Source of the DNA: Arundinibacter roseus
GTDB lineage: Bacteria > Bacteroidota > Bacteroidia > Cytophagales > Spirosomataceae
Reading direction: 5' to 3'
NCBI RefSeq assembly: GCF_004348825.1
Contig: NZ_SMJU01000013.1
Location: 98,690 to 162,689 of the forward strand
DNA: 64,000 bases
Shown piece after piece: positions 41,801 through 49,956 of this stretch; the first letter of the stretch is position 1, and every line of letters starts with the position of its first letter. Under the pieces are notes generated by a model, which was not told where the DNA came from, did no database searches, and worked only from the letters and a program-made list of their open reading frames with translations. The position numbers and the translations under genes were made by a program.

Positions 41801-42284
41801 GGATATTATAGCTGATGTCGGCATTGAGCTGCTGATTGAGTCGTACCAGAAAATCCGTAATTCTAAGTTTATTAACGCCGCCATGTTTTGCCAGCCAATG
41901 GGCTAGTTTGGGGCCTGTTTCCTCTTTTTCAAGGTAAGGCACCAGCTCTTTCTGCAATTGGGCATCGTAGCTAAATGGGTATTCTTCGGCATATTCTTCC
42001 ACAAAAAAATCAAAGGGATTGATCACCTTCATTTGGGCAATCACTTCCACTTCTATGCGTAATTCGTTGGTTTTTTCAGGAAAAACTACCCGCGCCTGAT
42101 AGTTCCCGAAAGGATCCTGCTGCCAGTTGATGAAATGATTTTCGGGAAAAATTTTGAAGGTATAGCCTTCAATTGGTGTTCGGGAATGAGGCGCAGGACG
42201 CAATCGAAAAATGTGGGGGGTGAGGTTCACAAACCGATCGAAGGTGTAGGCGGTTTTATGAGAAATAGCAATTTTTATTGACAT
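38859..42284 (-). CDS. Transglutaminase / DUF2126 amidoligase fusion protein
   Basis: A 1141-residue cytoplasmic protein. Residues 1-260 are an N-terminal beta domain and transglutaminase domain with Cys181 (LSGSCRDSAWLLVQ), His230 (DLHAWAEAYVPGAGW) and Asp246 (GLDPTSG). The remaining ~870 residues are DUF2126, a predicted amidoligase related to glutamate-cysteine ligase and glutamine synthetase folds; HTGTGGGNH at 722-730 is the recognisable nucleotide/metal motif, with a second conserved stretch RLGILEFRAFDMPPHKHMN. It heads the minus-strand cluster with the ATP-grasp/alpha-E and small transglutaminase genes. The family set is known from comparative genomics as a predicted peptide-synthesis or tagging system; no product is established. 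Confidence 0.9.
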   Translation of the reverse strand: MSIKIAISHKTAYTFDRFVNLTPHIFRLRPAPHSRTPIEGYTFKIFPENHFINWQQDPFGNYQARVVFPEKTNELRIEVEVIAQMKVINPFDFFVEEYAEEYPFSYDAQLQKELVPYLEKEETGPKLAHWLAKHGGVNKLRITDFLVRLNQQLNADISYNIRMEPGVQTCEDTLTTLSGSCRDSAWLLVQILRNLGIASRFVSGYLVQLTPDIKSLDGPSGPEQDFTDLHAWAEAYVPGAGWIGLDPTSGLFAGEGHIPLCCTPHYSSAAPVTGAMDRCEVSFDFENRVFRILEDPRVTKPYTDEQWQQVMQVGQVVENDLIRGDVRLTMGGEPTFVSIDDFESAEWNSVADGALKRKLSYDLALRLKNRFAFGGLLHFGQGKWYPGEPFPRWQYALYWRNDGKSIWKNDALIAKETDNGFSHEDAKRFSDELMKYLNVNPAALSAVYEDPLYWALEEGKIPVNLDPLSVDLSDSVERRTLASVLERGLNTPVGYVLPLRWNTEKDTWQSHPWEFRRGHCFLIPGNSPVGLRLPLESIPFVTKEKTPQPIERSLFDDLPELGNYEQTVNDRYEEEFSHDEEKQPTQSLPYDLTRSTPKKDKEEKTPLFEIETIRTAICVEVRDGILYLFLPPLDYLEQYLDLIASIEATAEKLQIPVRIEGYTPPSDYRMQKLVVSPDPGVIEVNIHPAKSWQEIVDNMTALYEEAFLARLGTEKFMVDGRHTGTGGGNHVTIGGATPADSPVLRRPDLLRSLITYWQHHPALSYLFAGSFIGPTSQAPRIDEGRDERLYEVEIAFDQIPESGEVPFWMTDRIFRNLLVDITGNTHRAEFCIDKLYSPDSSTGRLGILEFRAFDMPPHKHMNLVQNLLVRALVAKFWKEPYKKKLIRWGTELHDRFLLPHFAYLDMIDVVNDLKAAGYNFDISWFDPFFEFRFPHYGTIQVDSMQLEIRLGIEPWHVLGEELANSGTARFVDSSLERLQVKLTGIVQDRHILVCNGCRVPLRSTGIKGEFVAGIRYKAWNPPSALHPTIGVDAPLVFDIVDTWNNRVLGGCTYFVSHPGGRSFDTYPVNSYEAESRRISRFWNFGHTPSQQDTVPISVKTTPTISRFVAEHKKNLKADTPINLINPEYPTLLDLRQAWKSK

Positions 42285-42405
42285 AATGATATAATTATAA
42301 TTTATTTGGTCAAAACAGAGAGTTGCAAAATATTCTACGTCATTCGTTTTTCAAAAGAAAACTTTTAATTGTTAATAAAAAAACGGTTTCAACATTTTCA
42401 CGTTT

Positions 42406-42712
42406 CACAGGGCTGCACCCTGTGCTCATGGATTTCGCCCTTGCAGGGATGGGATTGGTTTTGTCATTTCTCGTATTTCCTATTGGTCAACAGGGCTGCA
42501 CCCTGTGCTGATGGATTTCGCCCTTGCAGGGATGGGATTGGTTTTGTCATTTCTCGTTTTTCCTATTGGTCAACAGGGCTGCACCCTGTGCTAGTGGATT
42601 TCGCCCTTTCAGGGCTGGGATTGGTTTTGTCATTTCTCGTATTCCCATTGGTCAACAGGGCTGCACCCTGTGCTCATGGATTTCGCCCTTGCAGGGATGG
42701 GATTGGGTTGGT
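42406..42712. repeat. Tandem array of an 83-bp interspersed repeat (about 3.7 units)
   Basis: Units start at 42408, 42491, 42574 and 42656 (periods 83, 83, 82). Each has CAGGGCTGCACCCTG, a short variable TGCT-ATGG link, TTTCGCCCTT-CAGGG-TGGGATTGG and a 30-bp TTTTGTCATTTCTCGT-type linker. Two small hairpins form per unit (CAGGG/CCCTG and GCCCT/AGGGC). The array fills most of the 536-bp gap between the divergent DUF2126 and SDR genes; the rest of that gap shows no gene. The period is not a multiple of three, so the long ORFs across it are not real. A related pair lies at 49957-50089. Confidence 0.9.
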
Positions 42713-42820
42713 TTTAATATTTTCAATAAACTATCGCTTCCAAATGTCTGTTTGGGGAGTAGTGGAAAGGTTTTTTCTACGGGTATTCTACATTACCATT
42801 TCATCTAACTAACATTTATA

Positions 42821-43534
42821 ATGAGTACAGAACAAAAAACAGCCTTGATTACCGGAGGCTCAAAAGGCATTGGATATGGCATCGCCGAGGTATTGATTAA
42901 GGAAGGAATTAAGGTAGCTATCACGGCCCGTACCGAAGAACAGGTTGAAGAAGCAGCAGCGGCTTTAAACGCTATTCGTGAAGGTTTTGCGTTGGGAATT
43001 GTGTCGGACGTGCGACAGCTTTCTTCTCAAAAAGAAGCCGTTGCAACCGTTCTAGGGGCCTGGGGGCGTTTGGATTATTTTATTGCCAACGCCGGTGTGG
43101 GCCACTTTGCTACGATTCAGGAGATGACTGAGGAAGAGTGGAACGATACCATTGATATTAATTTAACCGGAGTTTTTTATAGCGCCAAGGCGGCTTTGCC
43201 TGCGCTCAAAGAAACCAAAGGATATTTCATTACTATCGCCAGTCTTGCCGGAACCAACTTTTTCCCGAAGGGATCTGCCTACAACGCCAGTAAATTTGGC
43301 CTCGTCGGGTTTTCGCAAGCCATGATGATGGACGTGCGGCAGGAGGGCATCAAGGTAACTACCATTATGCCCGGCTCCGTCGCTACTTATTTTGGAGGCC
43401 ATACGCCGGACGAAAAGGATGCCTGGAAAATTCAGCCCGAAGATATTGGACAATTGGTTTCAGATTTGATCAAAATGCCTGCCCGTACGCTGCCGAGTAA
43501 GGTAGAAGTTCGGCCTTCGATGCCGGGTAAATAA
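42821..43534 (+). CDS. Short-chain dehydrogenase/reductase
   Basis: Classical SDR (237 residues), NAD(P)-dependent, cytoplasmic. TGGSKGIG (11-18) is the cofactor loop, NAGVG follows at 90-94, and the catalytic residues are Ser141, Tyr154 and Lys158 (AYNASKFG). It has the highest similarity in layout to 3-ketoacyl-ACP reductase-like SDRs, but the substrate cannot be set from sequence. It is monocistronic: a repeat array lies upstream and a terminator downstream. Confidence 0.92.
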   Translation: MSTEQKTALITGGSKGIGYGIAEVLIKEGIKVAITARTEEQVEEAAAALNAIREGFALGIVSDVRQLSSQKEAVATVLGAWGRLDYFIANAGVGHFATIQEMTEEEWNDTIDINLTGVFYSAKAALPALKETKGYFITIASLAGTNFFPKGSAYNASKFGLVGFSQAMMMDVRQEGIKVTTIMPGSVATYFGGHTPDEKDAWKIQPEDIGQLVSDLIKMPARTLPSKVEVRPSMPGK

Positions 43535-43553
43535 TTTTGAATATCACTTTGTT

Positions 43554-43587
43554 AAGCCTTGCCGAAGTTTCAGCAGGGCTTTTTTTG
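43554..43587 (+). terminator. Intrinsic terminator after the SDR gene
   Basis: AAGCCTTGC (43554-43562) pairs with GCAGGGCTT (43573-43581), including one G-U pair, followed by TTTTTT. Confidence 0.75.
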
Positions 43588-43589
43588 TT

Positions 43590-44657
43590 TCACACACGCC
43601 AGCGATGCCACCCAAGCCAGGCGGCAACTAATAATCCTGCCGCCAAAAGTGCTAGTGGAATATGGTACAAAATCGCCAGCGTTAGCACAATGAATCCTGC
43701 AAAAACAGGATAAATACTAGTTTCAAATAAAACAGCTTTGCGGTAGAGTTGCACGTAGTAGAGCACTACGCAGCCAACGCCCAGGAGGTTGAGTTGCAGA
43801 ATGTCCATTCCTGAAAAACGTGTACCATAGCGATAGATCAACAGGGTTTCGGGCAAAAGGCACAGCATACTTACCACCAGCATTTCAATCAATCGACGAT
43901 TGGCCGAGCGTGGCAGGTTACGGGTCCACCGCCAGATTTCGTAATTCCAGTGATATATTTCGTACAAAAGGCCGCAATTGAGCAAATACGCCAGGGTAAA
44001 TCCCACCGCCGGAAGCCGCAAATCGTAAGTGCCTGTGCTGTCGTATACCAAAGCGGCGGTCATCGCCAGAAAAACTCCTGTTTTGGAAATCAGCACAGTT
44101 ATTCCACGCTCCCGTAGCAGCCATTCGAGTGTCCAGAAAATCCAGTTTTTGGGTCTTGGGAATGGTAAAAACCCGCCTGCCCGACTTTTTTGAGCATGTG
44201 CTCCCGGATTCCGGAGACGCCACACCGCCAGCAAAACCAGCAATGCATTTAGCCCAAACAAGAAAAATGAAAGCGGCAAGGTAGCATTCAGTATTTTTTC
44301 CTGAATACTGATCAGGGTAAGATAAAAGGCATACAAAATAAGCGGAAGATGCAACCCAAATGCCATAACAGACAACCTCCATAAAAGTATTTTTGCAGGT
44401 AATAGTCGAAGGTGATAGATGAACAGGTAGCGGGCTTGTGTCCATAGCTGTTGTACGTAATATCCTGCAAAAAAAGAATACAACAACCAAAGGCCGAGCA
44501 GGTAGGTCATGCCGTTGGGATCTTTTAAAAAGAAAAGCGCAAATGCATAGTGCTCACGGCTGGAAAGAAATCCAAAAAGCACAAAAAGTATGACCAGAAA
44601 AAGGCCTGCGTGCTGTCGGTAATATTCCCGTACAGTGGATAGTAACAGCACCTTCAT
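43590..44657 (-). CDS. Putative ABC transporter permease (ABC-2-like membrane protein)
   Basis: A 355-residue polytopic membrane protein with about nine hydrophobic segments, for example AGLFLVILFVLFGFL, GMTYLLGLWLLYSFFAGYYV, LHLPLILYAFYLTLI and SFFLFGLNALLVLLAVW. No named family is evident, but its ATG overlaps the stop of the ABC ATPase gene by four bases, so it is most likely the membrane partner. The substrate and direction of transport are unknown. Confidence 0.65.
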   Translation of the reverse strand: MKVLLLSTVREYYRQHAGLFLVILFVLFGFLSSREHYAFALFFLKDPNGMTYLLGLWLLYSFFAGYYVQQLWTQARYLFIYHLRLLPAKILLWRLSVMAFGLHLPLILYAFYLTLISIQEKILNATLPLSFFLFGLNALLVLLAVWRLRNPGAHAQKSRAGGFLPFPRPKNWIFWTLEWLLRERGITVLISKTGVFLAMTAALVYDSTGTYDLRLPAVGFTLAYLLNCGLLYEIYHWNYEIWRWTRNLPRSANRRLIEMLVVSMLCLLPETLLIYRYGTRFSGMDILQLNLLGVGCVVLYYVQLYRKAVLFETSIYPVFAGFIVLTLAILYHIPLALLAAGLLVAAWLGWHRWRV

Positions 44658-45289
44658 ACCGGGAGAGGAACCAACGTTCGGTTTTGAAGTAAAAAGCCAC
44701 CAGACAGCGGTAGATCCGCCGGATCAAAGGGTTGGTGGGACGATAGTAAGAACGAGACGCCGCGGCTGTGGTACTTTTTGATGAGCAAAAAAAGTGCACT
44801 TCGGGCCTCCTGATCAATGGTTATGAGTGGTTCGTCCAGGATAATCAGGCCGGGCTGTCCCAGAAAAGCGAGCGCAAGCGACGTTTTCTTGACCATACCA
44901 CTTGAACAGGCACCCAAAGGCTGGCTCAGGAAGTTAATTCCCAGTGCCTGAACGAGTTCTTCCAGTTGACCGGGCGGACTCTTTTTTGCCTCTGCTACAA
45001 AATGCAAAAGGTCAGCAGGCGTAAGAAACGAAGGATAGAGCGGTTCGGCTTCGCCAATATTTACGCGCAACCGGTACAAAATCGGCTGTTTTTTCTGGTC
45101 AATGGAATCGTCCAGCACGACCGTTCCTTCAAACGGGAGCATGCCCGCCAAAATTCGAAAAAGGGTAGATTTTCCGGCCCCATTCTCCCCCTGAATCCAG
45201 AATATGCCCGCAGGAATCTGCCAGGTATCAATGGCCAAAACGGCATGACTACCATAGCTTTTGTTTAGCGCTGTAAGTGCAAGTTTCAC
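44654..45289 (-). CDS. ABC transporter ATP-binding protein
   Basis: A 211-residue ABC ATPase. Walker A GENGAGKST is at 34-42, Walker B LIILDEP ends at 154, and the H-loop is SSHQ near 183-186. The signature motif is unusual: CSSGMVKK (128-135) in place of LSGGQ. I start at the GTG at 45289, because VKLALTALNKSYG is the normal family N-terminus; an ATG 14 codons upstream would add a Tyr/Phe-rich leader not seen in the family. It is translationally coupled to the permease-like gene. Confidence 0.88.
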   Translation of the reverse strand: MKLALTALNKSYGSHAVLAIDTWQIPAGIFWIQGENGAGKSTLFRILAGMLPFEGTVVLDDSIDQKKQPILYRLRVNIGEAEPLYPSFLTPADLLHFVAEAKKSPPGQLEELVQALGINFLSQPLGACSSGMVKKTSLALAFLGQPGLIILDEPLITIDQEARSALFLLIKKYHSRGVSFLLSSHQPFDPADLPLSGGFLLQNRTLVPLPV

Positions 45290-45377
45290 CGAATTTGCAT
45301 ATATAAATAACTGATATACAAAGTAGTTCAATTTTTCAGTGAGAGAAAAACAATCTGCAATTAATTTTAAAAAATAG

Positions 45378-45385
45378 TAGATTTG
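45378..45385 (+). promoter_or_regulatory. -7 promoter element of the fatty acid hydroxylase gene
   Basis: TAGATTTG, exact TAnnTTTG, 29 bases before the ATG at 45415. Confidence 0.5.
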
Positions 45386-45414
45386 TACAAATAAAAACCC
45401 AAATCTGTTCAGTC

Positions 45415-46305
45415 ATGGAACGCCTTATCACGTACTTTGAAACGATCCCATCCAGCCATCGCAGCGCTATTTTGGTAGGAGGCATCACCCTCTTTTGGCT
45501 CATTGAAAGCGCAGCGCCGCTATTTCGGTTCCGATACAACAAATGGAAACACGCAGGACTCAATATCTTCTTTACCCTTACGACCATCATCATCAATTTT
45601 GCAATGGCGTTTATTTTGGTAAAAGCCAGCGATTGGGCCGTTCAAAACAGTTTTGGGATTCTGGAATGGTTGCCCACGCTCCCGCTGTGGGCCTTCGCTC
45701 TGACGGGCCTTTTGCTTCTTGATTTGATTGGTGCGTGGTTTGTTCATTGGACCGAGCATAAAGTGAAGTGGATGTGGCGGTTTCATTTGATCCATCATTC
45801 AGATACACAGGTTGATACTACTACGGCAAACCGCCATCATCCGGGCGAGAGCGTTTTTCGGTTCGTATTTACAACTGCCGCTGTGGTACTTGTTGGCGCA
45901 CCTATGTGGATGGTATTTTTGTATCAGGCTTTATCAGTTGCACTTTCGCAGTTTAATCATGCCAACATAGAACTTCCCAAATCAGTGGATTCGATTCTAA
46001 GCTGGTTTTTGGTAACGCCCAACATGCACCACGTGCATCATCATTACGTGCAGCCGTACACAGATACCAATTACGGGAACATCTTCTCTATCTGGGACCG
46101 GCTCTTTGGTACTTTTGCCCAACACGAGGGCCACAAACTTGTATACGGCATTGATACGCATCTGGAAGCAGAAGAAAATACCAATCTTGGAAATTTACTC
46201 AAAATCCCGTTTCAGGCTTATCGTCCGCCGGTAGGAAGTAAGTTTTCGGAAGAATCCTTTTCTTCATCTATTTCATCCGAAAAAAAGCAGGCAACAAGCG
46301 CTTAA
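45415..46305 (+). CDS. Sterol desaturase / fatty acid hydroxylase family protein
   Basis: Integral membrane di-iron enzyme (296 residues) that hydroxylates or desaturates a lipid. The histidine clusters are HWTEH and HLIHHSD (about 106-126), NRHHPGE (about 137) and HHVHHHY (about 203-209), embedded between hydrophobic segments in the usual arrangement. Possible products are hydroxylated sphingolipid or fatty acids or carotenoids; nothing nearby narrows this. Its stop overlaps the stop of the converging DUF4249 gene by three bases, with no terminator between them. Confidence 0.9.
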   Translation: MERLITYFETIPSSHRSAILVGGITLFWLIESAAPLFRFRYNKWKHAGLNIFFTLTTIIINFAMAFILVKASDWAVQNSFGILEWLPTLPLWAFALTGLLLLDLIGAWFVHWTEHKVKWMWRFHLIHHSDTQVDTTTANRHHPGESVFRFVFTTAAVVLVGAPMWMVFLYQALSVALSQFNHANIELPKSVDSILSWFLVTPNMHHVHHHYVQPYTDTNYGNIFSIWDRLFGTFAQHEGHKLVYGIDTHLEAEENTNLGNLLKIPFQAYRPPVGSKFSEESFSSSISSEKKQATSA

Positions 46306-47384
46306 AAATTCCAGTAAAGCGGTTTTTGTGGAGTTCTATATAAGCTTTGTACGCAGGTGGTGCAGGGAGCAGGAAAGCCGGGCACATCGGGTAGATCGGG
46401 CGGGCAGTTCACAATTTCTGAATTGCGGCGGTCCACTACGTGCGCTTTGCGGGAAATACCCACCGCACTAAAAAATCCAAGTACCTGCTCATCAGGATCG
46501 CTCAGGCAGGTTATATTTCCGGGCACTGCCGAAGGAGCTACGTCAAAAACGCCGCCGGTGTTTTGCAAAAGCTGACGAACGGTTTTCCAGAATACGTACG
46601 AGTCCCGCGAAAGGGCCTGCTGCTCTACTTCCAGATAGTACCGGTCGCGACAACCGACGGGCACCGTTCCGACCTGTTTCCGTGAAATCTGTTTACCATT
46701 GATGAGCGCATCGTTGGCCACATTGATGCAATTCACGCCTGTACATCGAATAATGTCCCAGCAATCGCCGCAACACGAAACACGGTAGAGGGGATTCCCG
46801 AAGCGGTCGTTGATGGAGCCGCAGGTTCCGACAAGTTTATAATGCAGGAAATTCCAACGGTAATAATTTCCATTTTCAATCGGATCTTTCGTATCAATGT
46901 AGACATTCCAACCACCCAAACGACTTTGATTGGAGAGTGCGTCAATTTCCTGAAAAGGTTCGTCGTAAACACGGTCAATTTCGCCCGCATCCCGAATTAA
47001 TTCGGGCTTTGATTCATATTTTTTTCCATCAATCTCCATATGTAGCTGATACGTGCGCCCCGTTTCTCCTTGCAGATTTTGGGTTTTATACAAACCCGAT
47101 TCGGGCACTTCCAGCAGATTTTCCCGATTTCCGGCATCGTCGGTTATGTAAACCACGGCGTTCTTTATACCAATACTATATCCGGCAAATGAGTAGTTGG
47201 CGGGCCGCACGAGCTGAATTGTGTAGGGTCCGGGCTCATTGGAAATAAAACCCTGCACAACCACGGCATCGGGCTGTTCTTTAAAGTCGGGTTCAAAAGG
47301 TGTAATGCAACTAACGAGCGCCAACAAGCTCCACGTCAGGGCTTTGACAAAAACAGGTGAGAATAATTTATTTATTTTTTTCAC
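46302..47384 (-). CDS. DUF4249-family lipoprotein
   Basis: A 360-residue exported protein. From the GTG at 47384 it begins VKKINKLFSPVFVKALTW and reaches a lipobox LLALVSC, then CITPFEPDF and VVVQGFISNEPGPYTIQLVRPANYS, the recognisable DUF4249 start. A run of cysteines lies near residues 180-220 (VSCCGDCWDIIRCTGVNC). The longer frame from a TTG at 47408 has no merit. DUF4249 proteins are encoded beside TonB-dependent receptors in Bacteroidota, as here (66 bases downstream), and are thought to be their surface partners; the ligand is unknown. Confidence 0.85.
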   Translation of the reverse strand: MKKINKLFSPVFVKALTWSLLALVSCITPFEPDFKEQPDAVVVQGFISNEPGPYTIQLVRPANYSFAGYSIGIKNAVVYITDDAGNRENLLEVPESGLYKTQNLQGETGRTYQLHMEIDGKKYESKPELIRDAGEIDRVYDEPFQEIDALSNQSRLGGWNVYIDTKDPIENGNYYRWNFLHYKLVGTCGSINDRFGNPLYRVSCCGDCWDIIRCTGVNCINVANDALINGKQISRKQVGTVPVGCRDRYYLEVEQQALSRDSYVFWKTVRQLLQNTGGVFDVAPSAVPGNITCLSDPDEQVLGFFSAVGISRKAHVVDRRNSEIVNCPPDLPDVPGFPAPCTTCVQSLYRTPQKPLYWNF

Positions 47385-47450
47385 GATAGATTCAAGATAT
47401 ATAGTCAACGCAGCCAGATTCTTAGGCTTGGTTTTTCTTCTATTTTTTAT

Positions 47451-49865
47451 TTAAAACTTAAAATTATAGGTCAAAGAAGGAAAAATTGAGGCGAAGATAG
47501 AGAGCTTGTAGGCCTCGGTTGTGGCATAAGGACGCAGGCTGTAAAATACTGAAAAGGCATTTTTGCGGGCATATACATTATACAACGAAAAAACCCAGCT
47601 GCTTTTCCACCTTCGGTCGGGTCGTAGTTCGGGATTTTGGTCAAAGGTGATGGAAAAGTCAAGCCGGTGGTAAGCCGGAATACGGTCCTGATTTCTGTTG
47701 AGATAAATGGGTACATTGGCCCCAAAAATGGTCGGTTCGAACAGCGTGTACCTCCCGTACGGAAAAGTAGCCGGACGTCCGCTGCTTAGCGTAAAGTTAA
47801 AAGCCAAAGTTACCATCAGATTTGGGCGAAAAATTGCCATGGTATTGAGCGTATGCGGCCGATCAAAATTGGCCGGGTACCAGTTTCCGTTGTTGATGCG
47901 TTCTTCGGGGAAGGCTCCGTTCATTTGCAGAAACGTACGCGCATACGTGTAACTCACCCATCCAGTCCAGAATCCGGTGTTTTTCTTAGCCATCAATTCC
48001 AGCCCGTAGGCACGGCCATCGCCCTGTAAGACAGCGGTTTCGAGTGCGGGATTCAGCACAATATCTGCACCATCCTTATAATCCAGCACGTTTTGAAGTT
48101 GCTTGTAATATACTTCGGCAGAGGTTTCAAAACGATTATTTTTGAGATTCCGAAACAATCCCAGCGAAACCTGATCCGCAATTTGGGGCCGAATGTAGGG
48201 GCTACTGCTCGTCCAGCGAGCGGTCGGCAGAGCTGCGGTTGTATTGGAAATCAGGTGAATGTATTGCCGCATGCGGTTGTAGCCCATCTTGACAGACATG
48301 GCAGGACTAAGCGCCCATCGCAACGCCGCCCGGGGTTCCAATCCGCCATAGGTTTGAATGACATCCCCGTTTTGGTAGACTTCCGTTTCAGTAATCACAT
48401 CTTCGGCCAACGGCTGATTTGGGGCATATTGGTAAAAAGAAGCGGGACCAAGACGCATAAACAACGAATAACGCAAGCCCAATACAACCGACACTTTCTG
48501 TGACAGTTTCCACTCATCTTCCACATAAGCAGCGGCTTCAATTGATTTTTCACGTTCAATATCAAGCGCCTGCACGTTAGAAAACGGTCCGGGAGTGAGG
48601 GTATTGGGCGCAATGCCATAGCCAATGATTCCACCCCCAGCCATCCACTGATGTCGGTCGTTGGTTTTGTTGCTATACTGTACTTTGATATTTTGGTACA
48701 ACACGGATGACACCAAATCCAGGGCATTGGCCGAGTCCGGCACGGTGGTAGTGGCCCGGTAGCGCGACAAAACCGCCGCTGCCTCCCAGACTACCTTGTC
48801 TCGCACATCAAATTGCCAGCGCAAAGTTCCGCTTGTGGTGCTGTATCCAAACAAAGAAGAAGAGGCGTTGACATCCACGGTTGACAAAGAATCGGATGGA
48901 ATTTTGAAAGTATCATTGCTGACATAGCCTGTAAACGTCAACTCGTGGCGATCATTGATGATCCAGTACCATTTGTTGGTAATATCATAAAAATTGGCCT
49001 TCGTTCCTCGTAACGGAATCGGGCCGATTTTGAATAGAAAATCATTAAATGAAGCTCTAGCGGCAATAAGCGTAGAAAGTTTTCGGGAAACTACGGGTCC
49101 TTCAAGAGTCAGGCGGCTCGACACCAGGCCAATGCCTCCGCTGCCAGAGAATTTTTCAGAATTGGGGTATTTCAACCGAACGTCCAGCACAGACGAGGCC
49201 CGCCCGCCATATTGAGCAGGTACGCCTCCGCGTTGCAGGGTCACATCCCGCACGGCGTCCTGATTAAAAACCGAAAAGAAACCAAACAGGTGCGAGGTAT
49301 TAAAAATCGGGGCGTCGTCCATCAGCACCAGGTTTTGGTCAATGCTCCCGCCACGTACATTGATACCCGTAGTGCCCTCTCCTACCGTCGTCACGCCGGG
49401 CAGCATCAGCAGGCTGCGCATCACGTCGACTTCGCCCATGAAGGCCGGGATTTTTTGGATGCTGCGAATATTCAGTCTCGAAGCGCCGATTTCTACCTTC
49501 TGCACATTTTCTTCGGGCTTTCCGGTCGTGACGGTCACTTCATCCAGAAATTTGGTGTCTTCTTCAAGCTGAACTTCCAGGCTCATTTGGCCCACAGGTA
49601 ATTCTATCTCTTTAAAGAGCGGCTTGAAACCAATTGAACTGAATTTTATGGTGTGTTTTCCGGCTTTTAACGCCATGAAATAAAATCCGTTTTTATCGCT
49701 TTGTGCACCCCGGCGTGTTTCCATGGCAAACACCGATACGCCGCTCATTTTTTCGCCGGTTGCGGCATTTGTTACATTCCCAAAAAGTCCGGCAGCGTCG
49801 GTCCCCTGTGCCTGTACAGCGAGCTGAAAACCCATTAAAATAATCAGAGGAAAGATCCAACGCAT
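47451..49865 (-). CDS. TonB-dependent receptor with carboxypeptidase-like N-terminal domain
   Basis: Outer-membrane active transporter (804 residues). A signal peptide (FPLIILMGFQLAVQAQG) is followed by a carboxypeptidase-regulatory-like domain (LFGNVTNAATGEKMSGVSVFAMETRRGAQSD region), a plug with the segment GVNVRGGSIDQNLVLMDDAPIFN, and a 22-strand barrel that ends in TYNFKF with terminal Phe. It is not of the SusC type (no SusC signature and shorter). Its partner is the DUF4249 lipoprotein gene downstream; together they probably import one large or chelated substrate. Confidence 0.93.
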   Translation of the reverse strand: MRWIFPLIILMGFQLAVQAQGTDAAGLFGNVTNAATGEKMSGVSVFAMETRRGAQSDKNGFYFMALKAGKHTIKFSSIGFKPLFKEIELPVGQMSLEVQLEEDTKFLDEVTVTTGKPEENVQKVEIGASRLNIRSIQKIPAFMGEVDVMRSLLMLPGVTTVGEGTTGINVRGGSIDQNLVLMDDAPIFNTSHLFGFFSVFNQDAVRDVTLQRGGVPAQYGGRASSVLDVRLKYPNSEKFSGSGGIGLVSSRLTLEGPVVSRKLSTLIAARASFNDFLFKIGPIPLRGTKANFYDITNKWYWIINDRHELTFTGYVSNDTFKIPSDSLSTVDVNASSSLFGYSTTSGTLRWQFDVRDKVVWEAAAVLSRYRATTTVPDSANALDLVSSVLYQNIKVQYSNKTNDRHQWMAGGGIIGYGIAPNTLTPGPFSNVQALDIEREKSIEAAAYVEDEWKLSQKVSVVLGLRYSLFMRLGPASFYQYAPNQPLAEDVITETEVYQNGDVIQTYGGLEPRAALRWALSPAMSVKMGYNRMRQYIHLISNTTAALPTARWTSSSPYIRPQIADQVSLGLFRNLKNNRFETSAEVYYKQLQNVLDYKDGADIVLNPALETAVLQGDGRAYGLELMAKKNTGFWTGWVSYTYARTFLQMNGAFPEERINNGNWYPANFDRPHTLNTMAIFRPNLMVTLAFNFTLSSGRPATFPYGRYTLFEPTIFGANVPIYLNRNQDRIPAYHRLDFSITFDQNPELRPDRRWKSSWVFSLYNVYARKNAFSVFYSLRPYATTEAYKLSIFASIFPSLTYNFKF

Positions 49866-49956
49866 AGGCTATTGTTTAGGTGTATTAAAGTTTCTTTTAC
49901 AAGATTGTGTTAACTGGTTTCTACTATTTTCTGATTTATTACAACACGTTCACATT

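Noticed and set aside
42406-42712. CRISPR array
   Set aside because: Whole 83-bp units repeat, including the linkers; there are no unique spacers and no cas genes.
42369-42812. A 147-codon plus-strand ORF with repeated GLHPV/APCAHGFRP-like peptides
   Set aside because: It is the translation of an 83-bp tandem repeat; the period is not a multiple of three, so the peptide repeat changes frame in each unit and cannot be under coding selection.
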